NCBI RefSeq assembly: GCF_025736935.1
Contig: NZ_CP107048.1
Location: 1-64,000 of the forward strand
Source of the DNA: Qipengyuania sp. SS22
Lineage (GTDB): Bacteria; Pseudomonadota; Alphaproteobacteria; Sphingomonadales; Sphingomonadaceae
DNA length: 64,000 bases
Direction of reading: 5' to 3'
Position numbers and translations under genes: made by a program
Shown: positions 33,578-42,834 of the stretch, piece by piece
Layout of the letters: every line of letters begins with the position of its first letter
Numbering within the stretch: position 1 is the first letter of the stretch
The notes under the pieces: model-generated
What the model was told of the DNA's origin: nothing
The model's database searches: none
The model's input: only the letters and a program-made list of their open reading frames with translations

Positions 33578-34696
33578 CTAGAGAAGCGATAGCTGCGCGT
33601 CGGGGCGCTGGTCCTCGTCATCGCCCTCGCGTTCGAGCTTCGACAGCGTCAGCCCCATCAGCCGGATCGGCATGGGCAGCGGCAGCACCTCTTCGAGCAG
33701 CGCGCGGCCGATCGCGGCGAATTCGGCCTTGCTGGCGATCGGCTGGTCGAGAGTTTTCGCGCGGCTGAAAATCTGGAAATCGCTGTATTTCATCTTGAGC
33801 GTGACCGTGCGGCCGCGGGCTTCGGCACGCTCGATATAGCCCCAGACGATATCGATAATGTCTTCCATCGTCTCGCGCAGTTCTGCACCTGCGGACAAAT
33901 CGCGGCTGAAGGTCCGTTCGCCGCCGACCGATTTGCGGATACGGCTCGAGCGGACCGGGCGCAGGTCGATCCCGCGTGCGGCGCGGTAGAGATAGTCCGC
34001 AAAACTGCCGAAATGCGCGCGCAGCCACTCGATCTCCCTGGCCGCGATATCGCCGCCCGTCTCGATCCCCAGCCGCGCCATCTTTTCCGCGCCCTTGGGG
34101 CCGACCCCGTGGAACCGGCGGATCGGCAGTTCGGCAACGAAGGCCGCGCCTTGCCCGGGGCGAATGACGCAGAGCCCGTCGGGCTTGTTCTGGTCGCTGG
34201 CGATCTTGGCGAGAAACTTGTTGTAGCTCACCCCCGCGCTTGCGGTCAGCCGCGTCGTGGCGCGGATTTCCTGCCGGATCAGCTCGGCAATCCGCGTGGC
34301 GCTACCGATACCGAGCTTGTCCTCGGTCACATCGAGATAGGCTTCGTCGAGGCTCAGCGGTTCGACCAGTTCGGTATGGTGGCGGAAGATCGCGCGGATT
34401 TGCTGGCTGACCGCGCGATAGACGTCGAAGCGGCTCTTGCAGAAGATCAGGTCGGGACACAGCCGCTTTGCGGTGACCGAGGGCATGGCGCTACGCACGC
34501 CGAACCGCCGCGCTTCGTAACTGGCGGCGGCGACCACGCCGCGCCCGCTCGACCCGCCCACCGCCACCGGCTTGCCGCGCAGTTCGGGATTGTCGCGCTG
34601 TTCGACGCTGGCGAAAAATGCATCCATATCGACATGGATGATCTTCCGCAGCCCATCGGCTTCGCCTGCCTCCTCCGTGTCTTTCGCGTCACTCAT
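33578..34696 (-). CDS. dinB: DNA polymerase IV (Y-family)
   Basis: A 372-residue Y-family translesion polymerase. IIHVDMDAFFASVEQRDNPEL contains the first catalytic Asp and the aromatic/steric region. LSLDEAYLDVTEDK carries the second and third acidic ligands. The HhH region HGVGPKGAEKMARLGI and the little-finger region ending KLEREGDDED follow, with a short acidic C-terminus DAQLSLL that resembles a beta-clamp binding motif (QLSLL). The ATG at 34696 is chosen over the longer frame, which is non-homologous. It faces the MFS gene across 67 bases. Confidence 0.94.
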   Translation of the reverse strand: MSDAKDTEEAGEADGLRKIIHVDMDAFFASVEQRDNPELRGKPVAVGGSSGRGVVAAASYEARRFGVRSAMPSVTAKRLCPDLIFCKSRFDVYRAVSQQIRAIFRHHTELVEPLSLDEAYLDVTEDKLGIGSATRIAELIRQEIRATTRLTASAGVSYNKFLAKIASDQNKPDGLCVIRPGQGAAFVAELPIRRFHGVGPKGAEKMARLGIETGGDIAAREIEWLRAHFGSFADYLYRAARGIDLRPVRSSRIRKSVGGERTFSRDLSAGAELRETMEDIIDIVWGYIERAEARGRTVTLKMKYSDFQIFSRAKTLDQPIASKAEFAAIGRALLEEVLPLPMPIRLMGLTLSKLEREGDDEDQRPDAQLSLL

Positions 34697-34763
34697 GATG
34701 GACCCCAGATAGGACTGTGGGTTGCAAAGCGGAACCTTGTCCGTCACCTGCCATTTGGTGCAG

Positions 34764-36035
34764 ATGCGAAACGAACCCCTTGCCGGCGGCGAGCGCCCGA
34801 TAGCCCAAGCCGCCCATGGGCGACGGATCGGCGAGCGCGAGCTCATCTGGATGATGGCCCTGCTGATGGCGTGCAACGCCTTTGGCATCGACGCAATCCT
34901 GCCCGCGCTCGACGAATTGGCGATCACGCTGGGCGCGGCGGGGAACGACCGGCAATTCGTGGTCGCGGTCTATCTGCTCGCCGCGGGGATCGGCACGCTG
35001 GTCCCCGGCGCCTTTGCCGATCGCTATGGCCGGCGGCCGGTGCTGTTCACTGCGCTGGCTTTCTACATCGTCCTGTCGCTCGCTTGCGCGGCGGCGACCA
35101 GTTTCTCGCAATTGATCGTGCTGCGCGCGCTGCAGGGGTTCTTTGCCGCAGGCATAATCGCGCTGCCCCCGGCGATCATCCGCGACCGCGTGGGCGGCGA
35201 CAAGATGGCACGGATGATGAGCCTTATCTTCGTGATCTTCCTGCTGGTGCCCGCCGTGGCACCCAGCATCGGGCAGGGCGTCCTGCTGCTCCTGGGCGAC
35301 TGGCGGTGGATCTTCGTGGCGATGGCGGTGCTGGGCGTGGCGATGACCGCCTGGGTCTATGTCCGCCTGCCCGAAACGCTGCACGAGGCCGACAAGCAAG
35401 CAATCGACATCGCGGTCATCGCCAACAACATGCGCAGCGCGGTGACCTTGCGCTCGACGATCGGCTATACGCTGGCCAGCGCGCTGGTGTTCGGCGGGCT
35501 GTTCGGCTTCATCAATTCCTCGCAGCAGCTGATCGGCGAGGCGTTTGGCGCTGGGGACATGTTCCCGCTGCTGTTCGCGATCTGCGCCGGCTGCATGGCG
35601 CTCGCCAACTGGTCCAACAGCCGGATCGTCGAACGCGTCGGTGCGCGGCGGGTGAGCCATACCGCGCTGTTCCTGTTCATCATCATCGCCGGGCTGCAGC
35701 TGTGGTTCGCCATCCAGCCGAACGAAAGCCTGTGGACCTTCCTCCCGCTGATGGCGGCGAATATGAGCCTGCTTGGCTTTATCGGCGCGAACTTCGGGTC
35801 GATTGCGATGCAGCCCTTTCGCCACATCGCGGGTGCCGCATCGAGCGCGCAAAGTTTCCTGCGGATGACCACCGGCGCGCTGCTCGGCGCCGGCGTGGGC
35901 TATGCCTATGACGGCACCGCGCGCCCGCTGGCGCTGGCGCTGCTGGTAACGGCGCTCGCTAGCCTGCTGCTGGTGCTTTATTCGGAGCGCGGCGTGCTGT
36001 TCGGCCCGCCCGAACCCGATATGGACGAAGACTAG
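34764..36035 (+). CDS. MFS transporter, Bcr/CflA-like drug resistance family
   Basis: A 423-residue proton-coupled efflux carrier with about 12 membrane spans. ELIWMMALLMACNAFGIDAILPALDEL is in the DxYLPA position of Bcr/CflA proteins, followed by GALADRYGRRPVL-like motif A (AFADRYGRRPVL) and RALQGFFAAGII. The central linker is LHEADKQAI. The ATG at 34764 is taken by fit to the family; ribosome-binding sequence is weak. Substrate unknown. It overlaps the convergent carboxylase gene by four bases. Confidence 0.85.
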   Translation: MRNEPLAGGERPIAQAAHGRRIGERELIWMMALLMACNAFGIDAILPALDELAITLGAAGNDRQFVVAVYLLAAGIGTLVPGAFADRYGRRPVLFTALAFYIVLSLACAAATSFSQLIVLRALQGFFAAGIIALPPAIIRDRVGGDKMARMMSLIFVIFLLVPAVAPSIGQGVLLLLGDWRWIFVAMAVLGVAMTAWVYVRLPETLHEADKQAIDIAVIANNMRSAVTLRSTIGYTLASALVFGGLFGFINSSQQLIGEAFGAGDMFPLLFAICAGCMALANWSNSRIVERVGARRVSHTALFLFIIIAGLQLWFAIQPNESLWTFLPLMAANMSLLGFIGANFGSIAMQPFRHIAGAASSAQSFLRMTTGALLGAGVGYAYDGTARPLALALLVTALASLLLVLYSERGVLFGPPEPDMDED

Positions 36036-37582
36036 GCTTCGCTTTCCAGCCTGCGCCAGGCAAGCTCGGCATATTCACACAGCAACGGGCGGGTGTCGCG
36101 CGGGTCGATGATGTCCTCGACATTGAAGCGTTCGGCGCTGCGGAAGGGCGAGGTTACCTGGTCCAGCCGCGCGCGGATCGCGGCGAGTTCGGCTTCCGGG
36201 TCCTCGGCGGCTTCGAGATCGGACTTGTAGGCCACTTCCAATCCGCCCGCGATGGGCAGGCTGCCCCAGTCGCCCGACGGCCAGCAGAAGCGGTACTGGT
36301 AGGTCTCGGCATTCGACATGGCGCTGCCGGCAATACCATAGGCGCGGCGCAGCACGACCGAGGCGAGCGGGACGCTGGCCTTGTAGACCGCGTTCATCGC
36401 CTGCACCCCGTAGCGGATCGTCCCTGCCATTTCCGCTTCGCGCCCGATCATGAAACCGGGATTGTCGACCAGATGGACGATCGGAAGGCGGAACTGGTCG
36501 GCCAGCTTGATGAAGCGTTCGACCTTCTCGCTCGATTTTGCATCCCACGACCCGCCGAGATAGGACGGGTCGCTGGCAAGCACCGCCACCGGCCAGCCGT
36601 CGAGCCGGGCCAGCGCGGTGATGCAGGCGCGGCCCCACATGCGGCCGATTTCGAACACGGTGCCCTGGTCGAACACCATCTCCATGCAGCGACGCATCGA
36701 ATAGACCGCCTTGGGATCGCGCGGGACGAGACTCAGCAAATCCTCCTCGCGCCGATGGACCGGATCGGTGCAGTTGGACCGGCGCGCGAGCTGGCCGACA
36801 TGTTCGGGCATGAAGGCGAGGAAATGACGAGCGCGCGCGAAGGCCTCTGCCTCGCTGGCAACCTCGTCGTCGACCACGCCATTGCGCGTATGGATGCCGC
36901 TGCCACCGAGGTCTTCCTTGGCCTGCTGGTGGTCGGTCGACCCCTTGTAGCTTTCGCCCAGTCCGTCGACCACTGCCGGGCCGGCCGCGAAGATCTGGCT
37001 CAGGCCTTTGACCATGACCGAATAATGGCTGGCGACCACACGCGCCGCACCGAGGCCTGCAGTGGGGCCAAGCGCGAGCGCGACCACCGGGATTGTATCG
37101 AGATTGGTTACCACGTCGCCCCAGCCGGGGACCGCGGGAATGTATGTCGCGCCGATCTGTTCGAGCGTCTTGACGCTGCCGCCGCCGCCGGTGCCGTCGA
37201 TCATGCGGATGATCGGCAGCTTGAGCTCGTGCGCCATCTTCTCCGCCTGGACCATCTTGCGGCTGATCCCGGCATCCGCCGCGCCGCCGCGAATGGTGAA
37301 ATCATCCGCCGTGGCGACGACCGGGCGGCCGTTTACGAGCGCCTTGCCGAACAGGAAGGGGGCAGGCAGGACGCTCTCGAGATTGCCGTCTTCGTCGTAG
37401 CTGCCCTTGCCCGCGATCTTGCCGATCTCGCGGAAGGTGCCGTCATCACAGAGCGCGGCGAGCCGGGCGCGGGCATCCATCTTGCCGCGGCCATGCTGGC
37501 GGGCAACCTTGTCGGGCCCGCCCATTTCCTCGGCCAGCGCTTCACGTCGGCGCAGTTCCTCGAGTTCTTTTTCCCAGGTCAT
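36032..37582 (-). CDS. Acyl-CoA carboxylase, carboxyltransferase (beta) subunit
   Basis: A 516-residue biotin-dependent carboxyltransferase that moves CO2 from biotin to acyl-CoA. HGRGKMDARARLAALCDDGTF, FTIRGGAADAGISRKMV, IRMIDGTGGGGSVKT and the second-half DNPGFMIGREAEMAGTIRYGV (oxyanion-hole region) and PSYLGGSWDAKSSEKVERF all fit. The sequence does not clearly match propionyl- or methylcrotonyl-CoA carboxylase, so the acyl-CoA is unassigned. A GTG lies six bases upstream of the ATG used at 37582. It is separated from the alpha subunit gene by a long inverted repeat. Confidence 0.88.
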   Translation of the reverse strand: MTWEKELEELRRREALAEEMGGPDKVARQHGRGKMDARARLAALCDDGTFREIGKIAGKGSYDEDGNLESVLPAPFLFGKALVNGRPVVATADDFTIRGGAADAGISRKMVQAEKMAHELKLPIIRMIDGTGGGGSVKTLEQIGATYIPAVPGWGDVVTNLDTIPVVALALGPTAGLGAARVVASHYSVMVKGLSQIFAAGPAVVDGLGESYKGSTDHQQAKEDLGGSGIHTRNGVVDDEVASEAEAFARARHFLAFMPEHVGQLARRSNCTDPVHRREEDLLSLVPRDPKAVYSMRRCMEMVFDQGTVFEIGRMWGRACITALARLDGWPVAVLASDPSYLGGSWDAKSSEKVERFIKLADQFRLPIVHLVDNPGFMIGREAEMAGTIRYGVQAMNAVYKASVPLASVVLRRAYGIAGSAMSNAETYQYRFCWPSGDWGSLPIAGGLEVAYKSDLEAAEDPEAELAAIRARLDQVTSPFRSAERFNVEDIIDPRDTRPLLCEYAELAWRRLESEA

Positions 37583-37600
37583 CCCCACCCCATAAGCAAA

Positions 37601-37680
37601 CCGTCATCCCAGCGAAAGCTGGGAACGCTTTCCACCGGGCACGACTTCGATGGCGATCCCAGCTTTCGCTGGGATGACGG
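37601..37680. repeat. Long REP-like inverted repeat
   Basis: Perfect 24-base arms (37601-37624 and 37657-37680, core CCCAGCGAAAGCTGGGA) separated by 32 bases. Each arm is itself a palindrome. It fills the gap between the alpha and beta carboxylase genes and abuts the alpha stop. It resembles the shorter pair at 3482-3574. Probably a REP/BIME element. Confidence 0.85.
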
Positions 37681-39552
37681 CTATTCCTCGGTCGGCACTA
37701 CCACGCACAGCACCGCCTCGACCTGCACCTGCCCGCCTTCGTTGGCGGCGAGTTCGGTCACGGTCCCATCGAACGGCGCGGTAAGCGCGTGTTCCATCTT
37801 CATTGCTTCGAGCACTATCAGGCGCTGGCCGGCGGTGACCGCATCGCCCTCGGCCACATCGACCGCGATGACCTTGCCCGGCATGGGGGCGAGGATCGCC
37901 CCGTCGCCAGCTGCAGCGGCCCCGCTGCCGCGGCTTTCGAGCGCGAATTCGAAACTCTGGCCGTCCGCAAAGACCACGGTCCGCGCATCTTCGACGAAGC
38001 CGGTCGCATGCGCGGCATCGCGCTCGCCGGTCACGGCAATGGTCCGGCTTTCGCCCTTGTAGCACAGCGTGGTGGCAACGCGCGGCGCGGCATTGAGGCG
38101 AAATCCGATCGCCGCCGGAGCGGTTTCTTCCAGCGCATCGAGCAAGGTAAAATCGGCTGCGGCCTGCCAGATCGCATCATCGGGTGCGTCGTCGCCGACC
38201 AGCCGGTCGAGCTTGCGTTCGATAAAGCCGGTGTCGAGTTCGGCCTCGACGAAATCGTCTTCGAGCAGCGCGTTGGCAAGGAAGGCGGCGTTGGTCTTGA
38301 CCGGCCACACTTCGACGCTCTCGGCAATGTCGGCCAGTGTCTCGATCGCCCTGTCGCGCGTCTCTTCCCACACCACCAGCTTGGCCACCATCGGATCGTA
38401 ATGCGGAGAAATCATATCGCCCTCGGCGACACCCGTTTCGATCCGTCCCGTGCTGCCGAGGTCGAAATGGTCGAGCGGGCCGGTCGAAGGGAGAAAGCCG
38501 CTGGCCGGATCCTCCGCATAGAGCCGCGCTTCAATGGCGTGGCCGTCTATGCGCAGATCTTCCTGCTTCAGCGGGATCGGCTCGCCGCTGGCGACGCGCA
38601 GCTGCCACTCCACAAGATCCACCCCGGTGATCTCTTCGGTCACCGGATGCTCCACCTGCAGGCGAGTGTTCATCTCCATGAAGAAGATGCGGTCGGCGCG
38701 CAGGCCTTCGCTGGCGTCGGCGATGAATTCGATCGTGCCCGCGCCCTCGTAATCGACCGCCTTGGCCGCGCGCACGGCGGCGGCGCAGATTTCCTCGCGC
38801 GTGCCAGCGTCCATGCCGGGGGAGGGGGCTTCCTCGATCACCTTCTGGTGGCGGCGCTGCAATGAACAGTCGCGTTCGAACAGGTGGACGACATTGCCGT
38901 GGCTGTCGCCGAACACCTGCACCTCGATATGACGCGGCGAGGTGATCCACTTCTCCAGCAGCACTTCGTCATTGGAGAAGCTGGCCTTCGCCTCGCGGCG
39001 GCAGCTTTCGAGCGCGGCTTCGAAATCCTTGGGCGCGTCGACCTTGCGCATCCCTTTGCCGCCGCCGCCTGCGACGGCCTTGATCAGCACGGGATAGCCG
39101 ATCGCGTCGGCTTCGGACTTGAGGCGCGCGACCGATTGGTCTTCGCCTTCATAGCCCGGCGTTACGGGAACGCCCGCTGCGCGCATCAGCTTCTTGGCGG
39201 CATCCTTCAGCCCCATCGCCTCGATGCTCGACGGCTTGGGGCCGACCCAGATCAGCCCCGCGTCGATCACGGCCTGCGCAAAGGCAGCGTTCTCGGACAG
39301 GAAGCCGTAGCCCGGGTGGATAGCATCCGCACCGGTCTGCTTGGCCGCGGCGATGATCTTGTCGCCGACGAGATAGCTTTCGGCGGCGGGCGAGGGGCCG
39401 ATATGCACTGCCTCGTCGGCTTGCCGGACATGCAGCGCCCTGGCGTCGGCGTCCGAATAGACCGCGACCGTCGCCACGCCCATGGCGCGCGCGGTGCGGA
39501 TGATGCGGCAGGCAATTTCGCCGCGATTGGCGATAAGGAGCTTTTGGATCAT
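37681..39552 (-). CDS. Acyl-CoA carboxylase, biotin carboxylase/BCCP (alpha) subunit
   Basis: A 623-residue subunit. The N-terminal biotin carboxylase domain (about 1-445) has KLLIANRGEIACRI, AVAGGGGKGMRKV (ATP loop), HVEVQVFGD-like RHIEVQVFGD and FMEMNTRLQVEHPVTE. The C-terminal biotinyl domain includes LAPMPGKVIAVDV and EAMKMEHAL, where the Lys carries biotin. A middle linker region is present (about 450-540). Its ATG at 39552 gives the usual IQKLLIANRGE start; longer frames add no homology. Partner of the beta subunit at 36032. Substrate undetermined. Confidence 0.92.
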   Translation of the reverse strand: MIQKLLIANRGEIACRIIRTARAMGVATVAVYSDADARALHVRQADEAVHIGPSPAAESYLVGDKIIAAAKQTGADAIHPGYGFLSENAAFAQAVIDAGLIWVGPKPSSIEAMGLKDAAKKLMRAAGVPVTPGYEGEDQSVARLKSEADAIGYPVLIKAVAGGGGKGMRKVDAPKDFEAALESCRREAKASFSNDEVLLEKWITSPRHIEVQVFGDSHGNVVHLFERDCSLQRRHQKVIEEAPSPGMDAGTREEICAAAVRAAKAVDYEGAGTIEFIADASEGLRADRIFFMEMNTRLQVEHPVTEEITGVDLVEWQLRVASGEPIPLKQEDLRIDGHAIEARLYAEDPASGFLPSTGPLDHFDLGSTGRIETGVAEGDMISPHYDPMVAKLVVWEETRDRAIETLADIAESVEVWPVKTNAAFLANALLEDDFVEAELDTGFIERKLDRLVGDDAPDDAIWQAAADFTLLDALEETAPAAIGFRLNAAPRVATTLCYKGESRTIAVTGERDAAHATGFVEDARTVVFADGQSFEFALESRGSGAAAAGDGAILAPMPGKVIAVDVAEGDAVTAGQRLIVLEAMKMEHALTAPFDGTVTELAANEGGQVQVEAVLCVVVPTEE

Positions 39553-39674
39553 GGCGGTGCCGCTAACCCATTTCCAGGGTCTTTGCGAGGGGTTGGCGAA
39601 GCGATCTGCCGCGCCGGGTATCGGCTGAACTCGGGAAGCCATCTCGAGCGGCCCCGAATCCAAATCGCGGGTGC

Positions 39675-40661
39675 CTACCAGCCGGCCACCGGCTTGAAAT
39701 CGTGGCGCGACCAGATGATCGGCTCCTGCGGCTGGGCCGGGCGGTTCCAGATCGCCTCGAAGAAGGCAGCGAACATATGCCACACCTTCTCCAACCCGTT
39801 CACCCGGGTTCGCGTGTCCCAGGCCAACTGCCCGCGATCAAGAACCTTGCGCCCGATCGCGCCATAGATCCGTGCTGCGGCCAATACCGCCCAGCGCTGG
39901 CGGAAGCGCAGGCGCTTGGCACCCAGCTTGGCCGCTGCCTCGTGCTTTTCCATCAACGCGATCAGGCGCGGCATCAGGCTGGCGAGCTTGAAACGGTTTT
40001 CGGGCAGCGCGTGTTCGCCCGCCTGCCAGCCCATCGTATCGAGCCAGGTCCGCGGCAGGTAACAGCGCCCGGCCTCGGCATCCTCGACGATATCGCGCGC
40101 GATATTGGCCATCTGGAATGCCAGCCCGAGGTCGCAGGCGCGATCGAGCGTGTCGCCATCGTCCGGGTGCACCCCCATGATCCGCGCCATCATGATTCCT
40201 ACCGCGCCCGCGACGTGATAGCAGTAGCGCAGCATGTCGGCTTCGGTGGTGGGGCTCCAGCGCGCGGCGTCGAGCGCAAACCCGGCGATCACGTCGTTGG
40301 CCTCGGCCAGCGTCAGCCCGCATTCGTCGGCGACAAGGCCGAAAGCGTCGAAGGCGGCATCGGCGGTCGGCTGTTCCTCGAAGGCCCGCTTGGTGAGGAC
40401 GCGCAGCGCCTGCACCCGGTCCTCGGCATCTTTCAGATTGCCCTGGTCGCCCAGCGGGCCGCCCTTGTCCTGATTGTCGGCAATGTCGTCGCAGCGGCGG
40501 CACCAGGCGTAGAGCAGCCAGCTGCGCTCGCGCGTGGCGCGGTCGAACAGCTTCGAGGCAGCGGCGAAGCTGTGCGAGCCCTGCTCGATCGACTCGAGCG
40601 ATTTGTCGACCAGTACCGCGCGATCGCGGCCACCCCCGGCGCGGGCCGGGGTGGCGCGCAA
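39675..40661 (-). CDS. crtB: Phytoene synthase
   Basis: A 328-residue prenyltransferase that condenses two geranylgeranyl diphosphates to phytoene. The first Asp-rich site is RRCDDIADNQDKG and the second is FQMANIARDIVEDAEAGRCYLP (DxxxD). SHSFAAASKLFDRATRERSWLLYAWC is the family N-terminal block. The start is uncertain: the TTG at 40661 is the first standard start, but a CTG at 40697 (overlapping the LOG stop) would add a short, plausible N-terminus. It is the last gene of the carotenoid operon crtY-crtI-LOG-crtB. Confidence 0.92.
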   Translation of the reverse strand: MRATPARAGGGRDRAVLVDKSLESIEQGSHSFAAASKLFDRATRERSWLLYAWCRRCDDIADNQDKGGPLGDQGNLKDAEDRVQALRVLTKRAFEEQPTADAAFDAFGLVADECGLTLAEANDVIAGFALDAARWSPTTEADMLRYCYHVAGAVGIMMARIMGVHPDDGDTLDRACDLGLAFQMANIARDIVEDAEAGRCYLPRTWLDTMGWQAGEHALPENRFKLASLMPRLIALMEKHEAAAKLGAKRLRFRQRWAVLAAARIYGAIGRKVLDRGQLAWDTRTRVNGLEKVWHMFAAFFEAIWNRPAQPQEPIIWSRHDFKPVAGW

Positions 40662-40693
40662 ATAGCGCGACTGGACGAGGGTGCGCGGCTTGC

Positions 40694-41287
40694 TCAGAGG
40701 TCGTCGGCCTTCATCTGGAAGATCGGGGTGTGCGGTTCATAGGCTGCCATCCGGTCCAGCAGCCCGGCAAGCGTGGTGTCATGCACCAGGATCTTCTGAT
40801 GCACCGGACGCACAAAGCCGACCTGCGCCATCTTGCTGTTGAAGGCGATCAGTTCGTCGTAAAAGCCGAAGGCGTTGAGCAGACCGACCGGATTGCCGTG
40901 ATAGCCCAATTGCGCCCAGCTCATCGCTTCCCACAATTCGTCCATCGTGCCGACCCCGCCGGGAATGGTGACGAAACCGTCGCTGAGATCGGTGAAACGC
41001 TGCTTGCGTTCGTGCATGCCGCCGACGGTGTAGAGCTCGGTACAATCGTGATTGGCGACTTCGCTATTGGCCAGTGCATCGGGGATCACGCCAATCACTT
41101 CGCCGCCCGCTTCCAGCGCGCCGCGCGCGGTCGCGCCCATCAGGCCGAGGCGTCCGCCGCCATAGACCACGCCGATGCCGCGCTCGGCCAGTCCGCGCCC
41201 GACATCATACGCCAGCTGGATATAGCGCGGGTCGCCGGGCGAGGCGGAGCCGCAATAGACGGCGATACGGTTCAGTTTGCGGCTCAT
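40694..41287 (-). CDS. LOG family protein (cytokinin riboside 5'-monophosphate phosphoribohydrolase-like)
   Basis: A 197-residue Rossmann-fold protein of the LOG/TIGR00730 family, which cleaves nucleoside 5'-monophosphates to free base and ribose 5-phosphate. RIAVYCGSASPGDPRY at the N-terminus and the catalytic signature PGGVGTMDELWEAMSWAQLG (PGGxGTxxE) are both intact. Bacterial members are often AMP-hydrolases rather than cytokinin activators. It overlaps the crtI stop by four bases (ATGA), so it is translated with the carotenoid genes, though no carotenoid role is evident. Confidence 0.87.
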   Translation of the reverse strand: MSRKLNRIAVYCGSASPGDPRYIQLAYDVGRGLAERGIGVVYGGGRLGLMGATARGALEAGGEVIGVIPDALANSEVANHDCTELYTVGGMHERKQRFTDLSDGFVTIPGGVGTMDELWEAMSWAQLGYHGNPVGLLNAFGFYDELIAFNSKMAQVGFVRPVHQKILVHDTTLAGLLDRMAAYEPHTPIFQMKADDL

Positions 41288-42834
41288 TCCGCGAGATCCT
41301 CCAGCATCAGTCCGGCAGTCGCCTTGGCGCTGCCCACGACGCCGGGAATCCCGGCGCCGGGATGAGTCCCTGCCCCGACGAGGTAGAAATTGTCCAGCAC
41401 ATCATCGCGATTGTGCCCGCGGAAATAGGCGCTCTGCGTCAGCACCGGCTCGAGACTGAAGGCGCTGCCCATATGCGCGTTCAGATCCATCGCGAAATCG
41501 CGCGGTGCGTAGTGGAACTTGGTGACGATCCGCGCCTGGAGATCGGGGATCAGTCGGCGTTCGAGTTCATCCAGGATGCGCTTCTCGAGCAGCGGGCCCA
41601 TTTCCTCCCAATCGACCGCCAGCTTGCCCATATGCGCGACCGGGACCAGCGCGTAGAACGTGCTCATCCCCTCGGGCGCCATGGTCGGATCGGTCACCGT
41701 GGGATGGTGCAGGTAGATCGAGAAATCCTGCGGCAGCACGCCGTGATCGTAAATATCCTCGAGCAGGCCCTTATAGCGCGGCCCGAACAGGATCATGTGG
41801 TGCGGGATACCCGGCCAGCTGCCCTCGATCCCGAAATGGACCACGAACAGGCTCGGGCTGTAGCTCTTGCGCGACAGGCTGCGGGCATAATCCGCGCCGC
41901 GCTTGGATCCGGCGAGCAGGTCCTTGTAGCTGTGCATGATATCGGCATTGCTGGCCACGGCATCGAAGCGTTCGCGCCAGCCCGAGTGCGTTTCGACCTC
42001 GCTCACCTGCTTGCCCAGCGTGTGGATTTGGACCACCGGATCATGCATCCGCACGGTCCCGCCGAGCCGTTCGAAATGGCGCACCATGCCCGCGATCAGG
42101 CGATTGGTGCCGCCCTTGGCCCACCACACGCCGCCATCCATTTCGAGCTTGTGGATCAGCGCATAGATGCTGCTGGTCTTCATCGGGTTGCCGCCCACCA
42201 GCAGCGTGTGGAAGCTCAGCGCCTCGCGCAGCTTCTCATTGTCGACGAAGCTCGATACCATCGAATAGACGCTGCGCCAGGCCTGCTGCTTGGCCAGTGC
42301 GGGCGCCGCCTTGAGCATCGACTTGAAATCGAGGAAGGGCACATGGCCCAGCTTGACATAGCCTTCTTCGTAAACCGCCGCGGAATATTCGAGGAAGCGC
42401 TGGTAGCCCGCGACATCGGACGGGTTGAGCTGCGCGATTTCGCGGAACAGCTGTTCCTCGTCGTTCGAATAATCGAACTGCGTCCCGTCGGGCCAGGCGA
42501 GCCGGTAGAACGGCATCACCGGCATCAGTTCGACATCCTCGGCAATGTCGTGCCCCGACAGCGCCCACAATTCCTTGAGGCAGTCGGGATCGGTGATGAC
42601 CGTCGGACCCGCATCGAAGGTGAAGCCGTCGCGTTCCCAGAAATAGGCGCGCCCGCCCGGCTGGTCGCGCGCTTCGACCACGGTGGTCTGGATACCGGCG
42701 GATTGCAGCCGGATCGCCAGCGCCAACCCGCCAAAGCCCGCACCGATGACGCAGGCGGTGCGGCCGGTGGCAACGGGCTCGCGCGGTTCGACGGGATCGC
42801 TGGTGGAGAGGGGGGTGACGGTGTCGGGGGTCAT
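41284..42834 (-). CDS. crtI: Phytoene desaturase
   Basis: A 516-residue FAD-dependent desaturase converting phytoene to lycopene (or neurosporene). CVIGAGFGGLALAIRLQSAG is the N-terminal FAD-binding loop after a 27-residue leader. AGPTVITDP, GGGVGSN-equivalent KGGTNRLIAGMV and the C-terminal GAGTHPGAGIPGVVGSAKATA are the crtI signatures. The ATG at 42834 overlaps the crtY stop by four bases. Membrane-associated. Product depth (three or four desaturations) cannot be read. Confidence 0.95.
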   Translation of the reverse strand: MTPDTVTPLSTSDPVEPREPVATGRTACVIGAGFGGLALAIRLQSAGIQTTVVEARDQPGGRAYFWERDGFTFDAGPTVITDPDCLKELWALSGHDIAEDVELMPVMPFYRLAWPDGTQFDYSNDEEQLFREIAQLNPSDVAGYQRFLEYSAAVYEEGYVKLGHVPFLDFKSMLKAAPALAKQQAWRSVYSMVSSFVDNEKLREALSFHTLLVGGNPMKTSSIYALIHKLEMDGGVWWAKGGTNRLIAGMVRHFERLGGTVRMHDPVVQIHTLGKQVSEVETHSGWRERFDAVASNADIMHSYKDLLAGSKRGADYARSLSRKSYSPSLFVVHFGIEGSWPGIPHHMILFGPRYKGLLEDIYDHGVLPQDFSIYLHHPTVTDPTMAPEGMSTFYALVPVAHMGKLAVDWEEMGPLLEKRILDELERRLIPDLQARIVTKFHYAPRDFAMDLNAHMGSAFSLEPVLTQSAYFRGHNRDDVLDNFYLVGAGTHPGAGIPGVVGSAKATAGLMLEDLAE

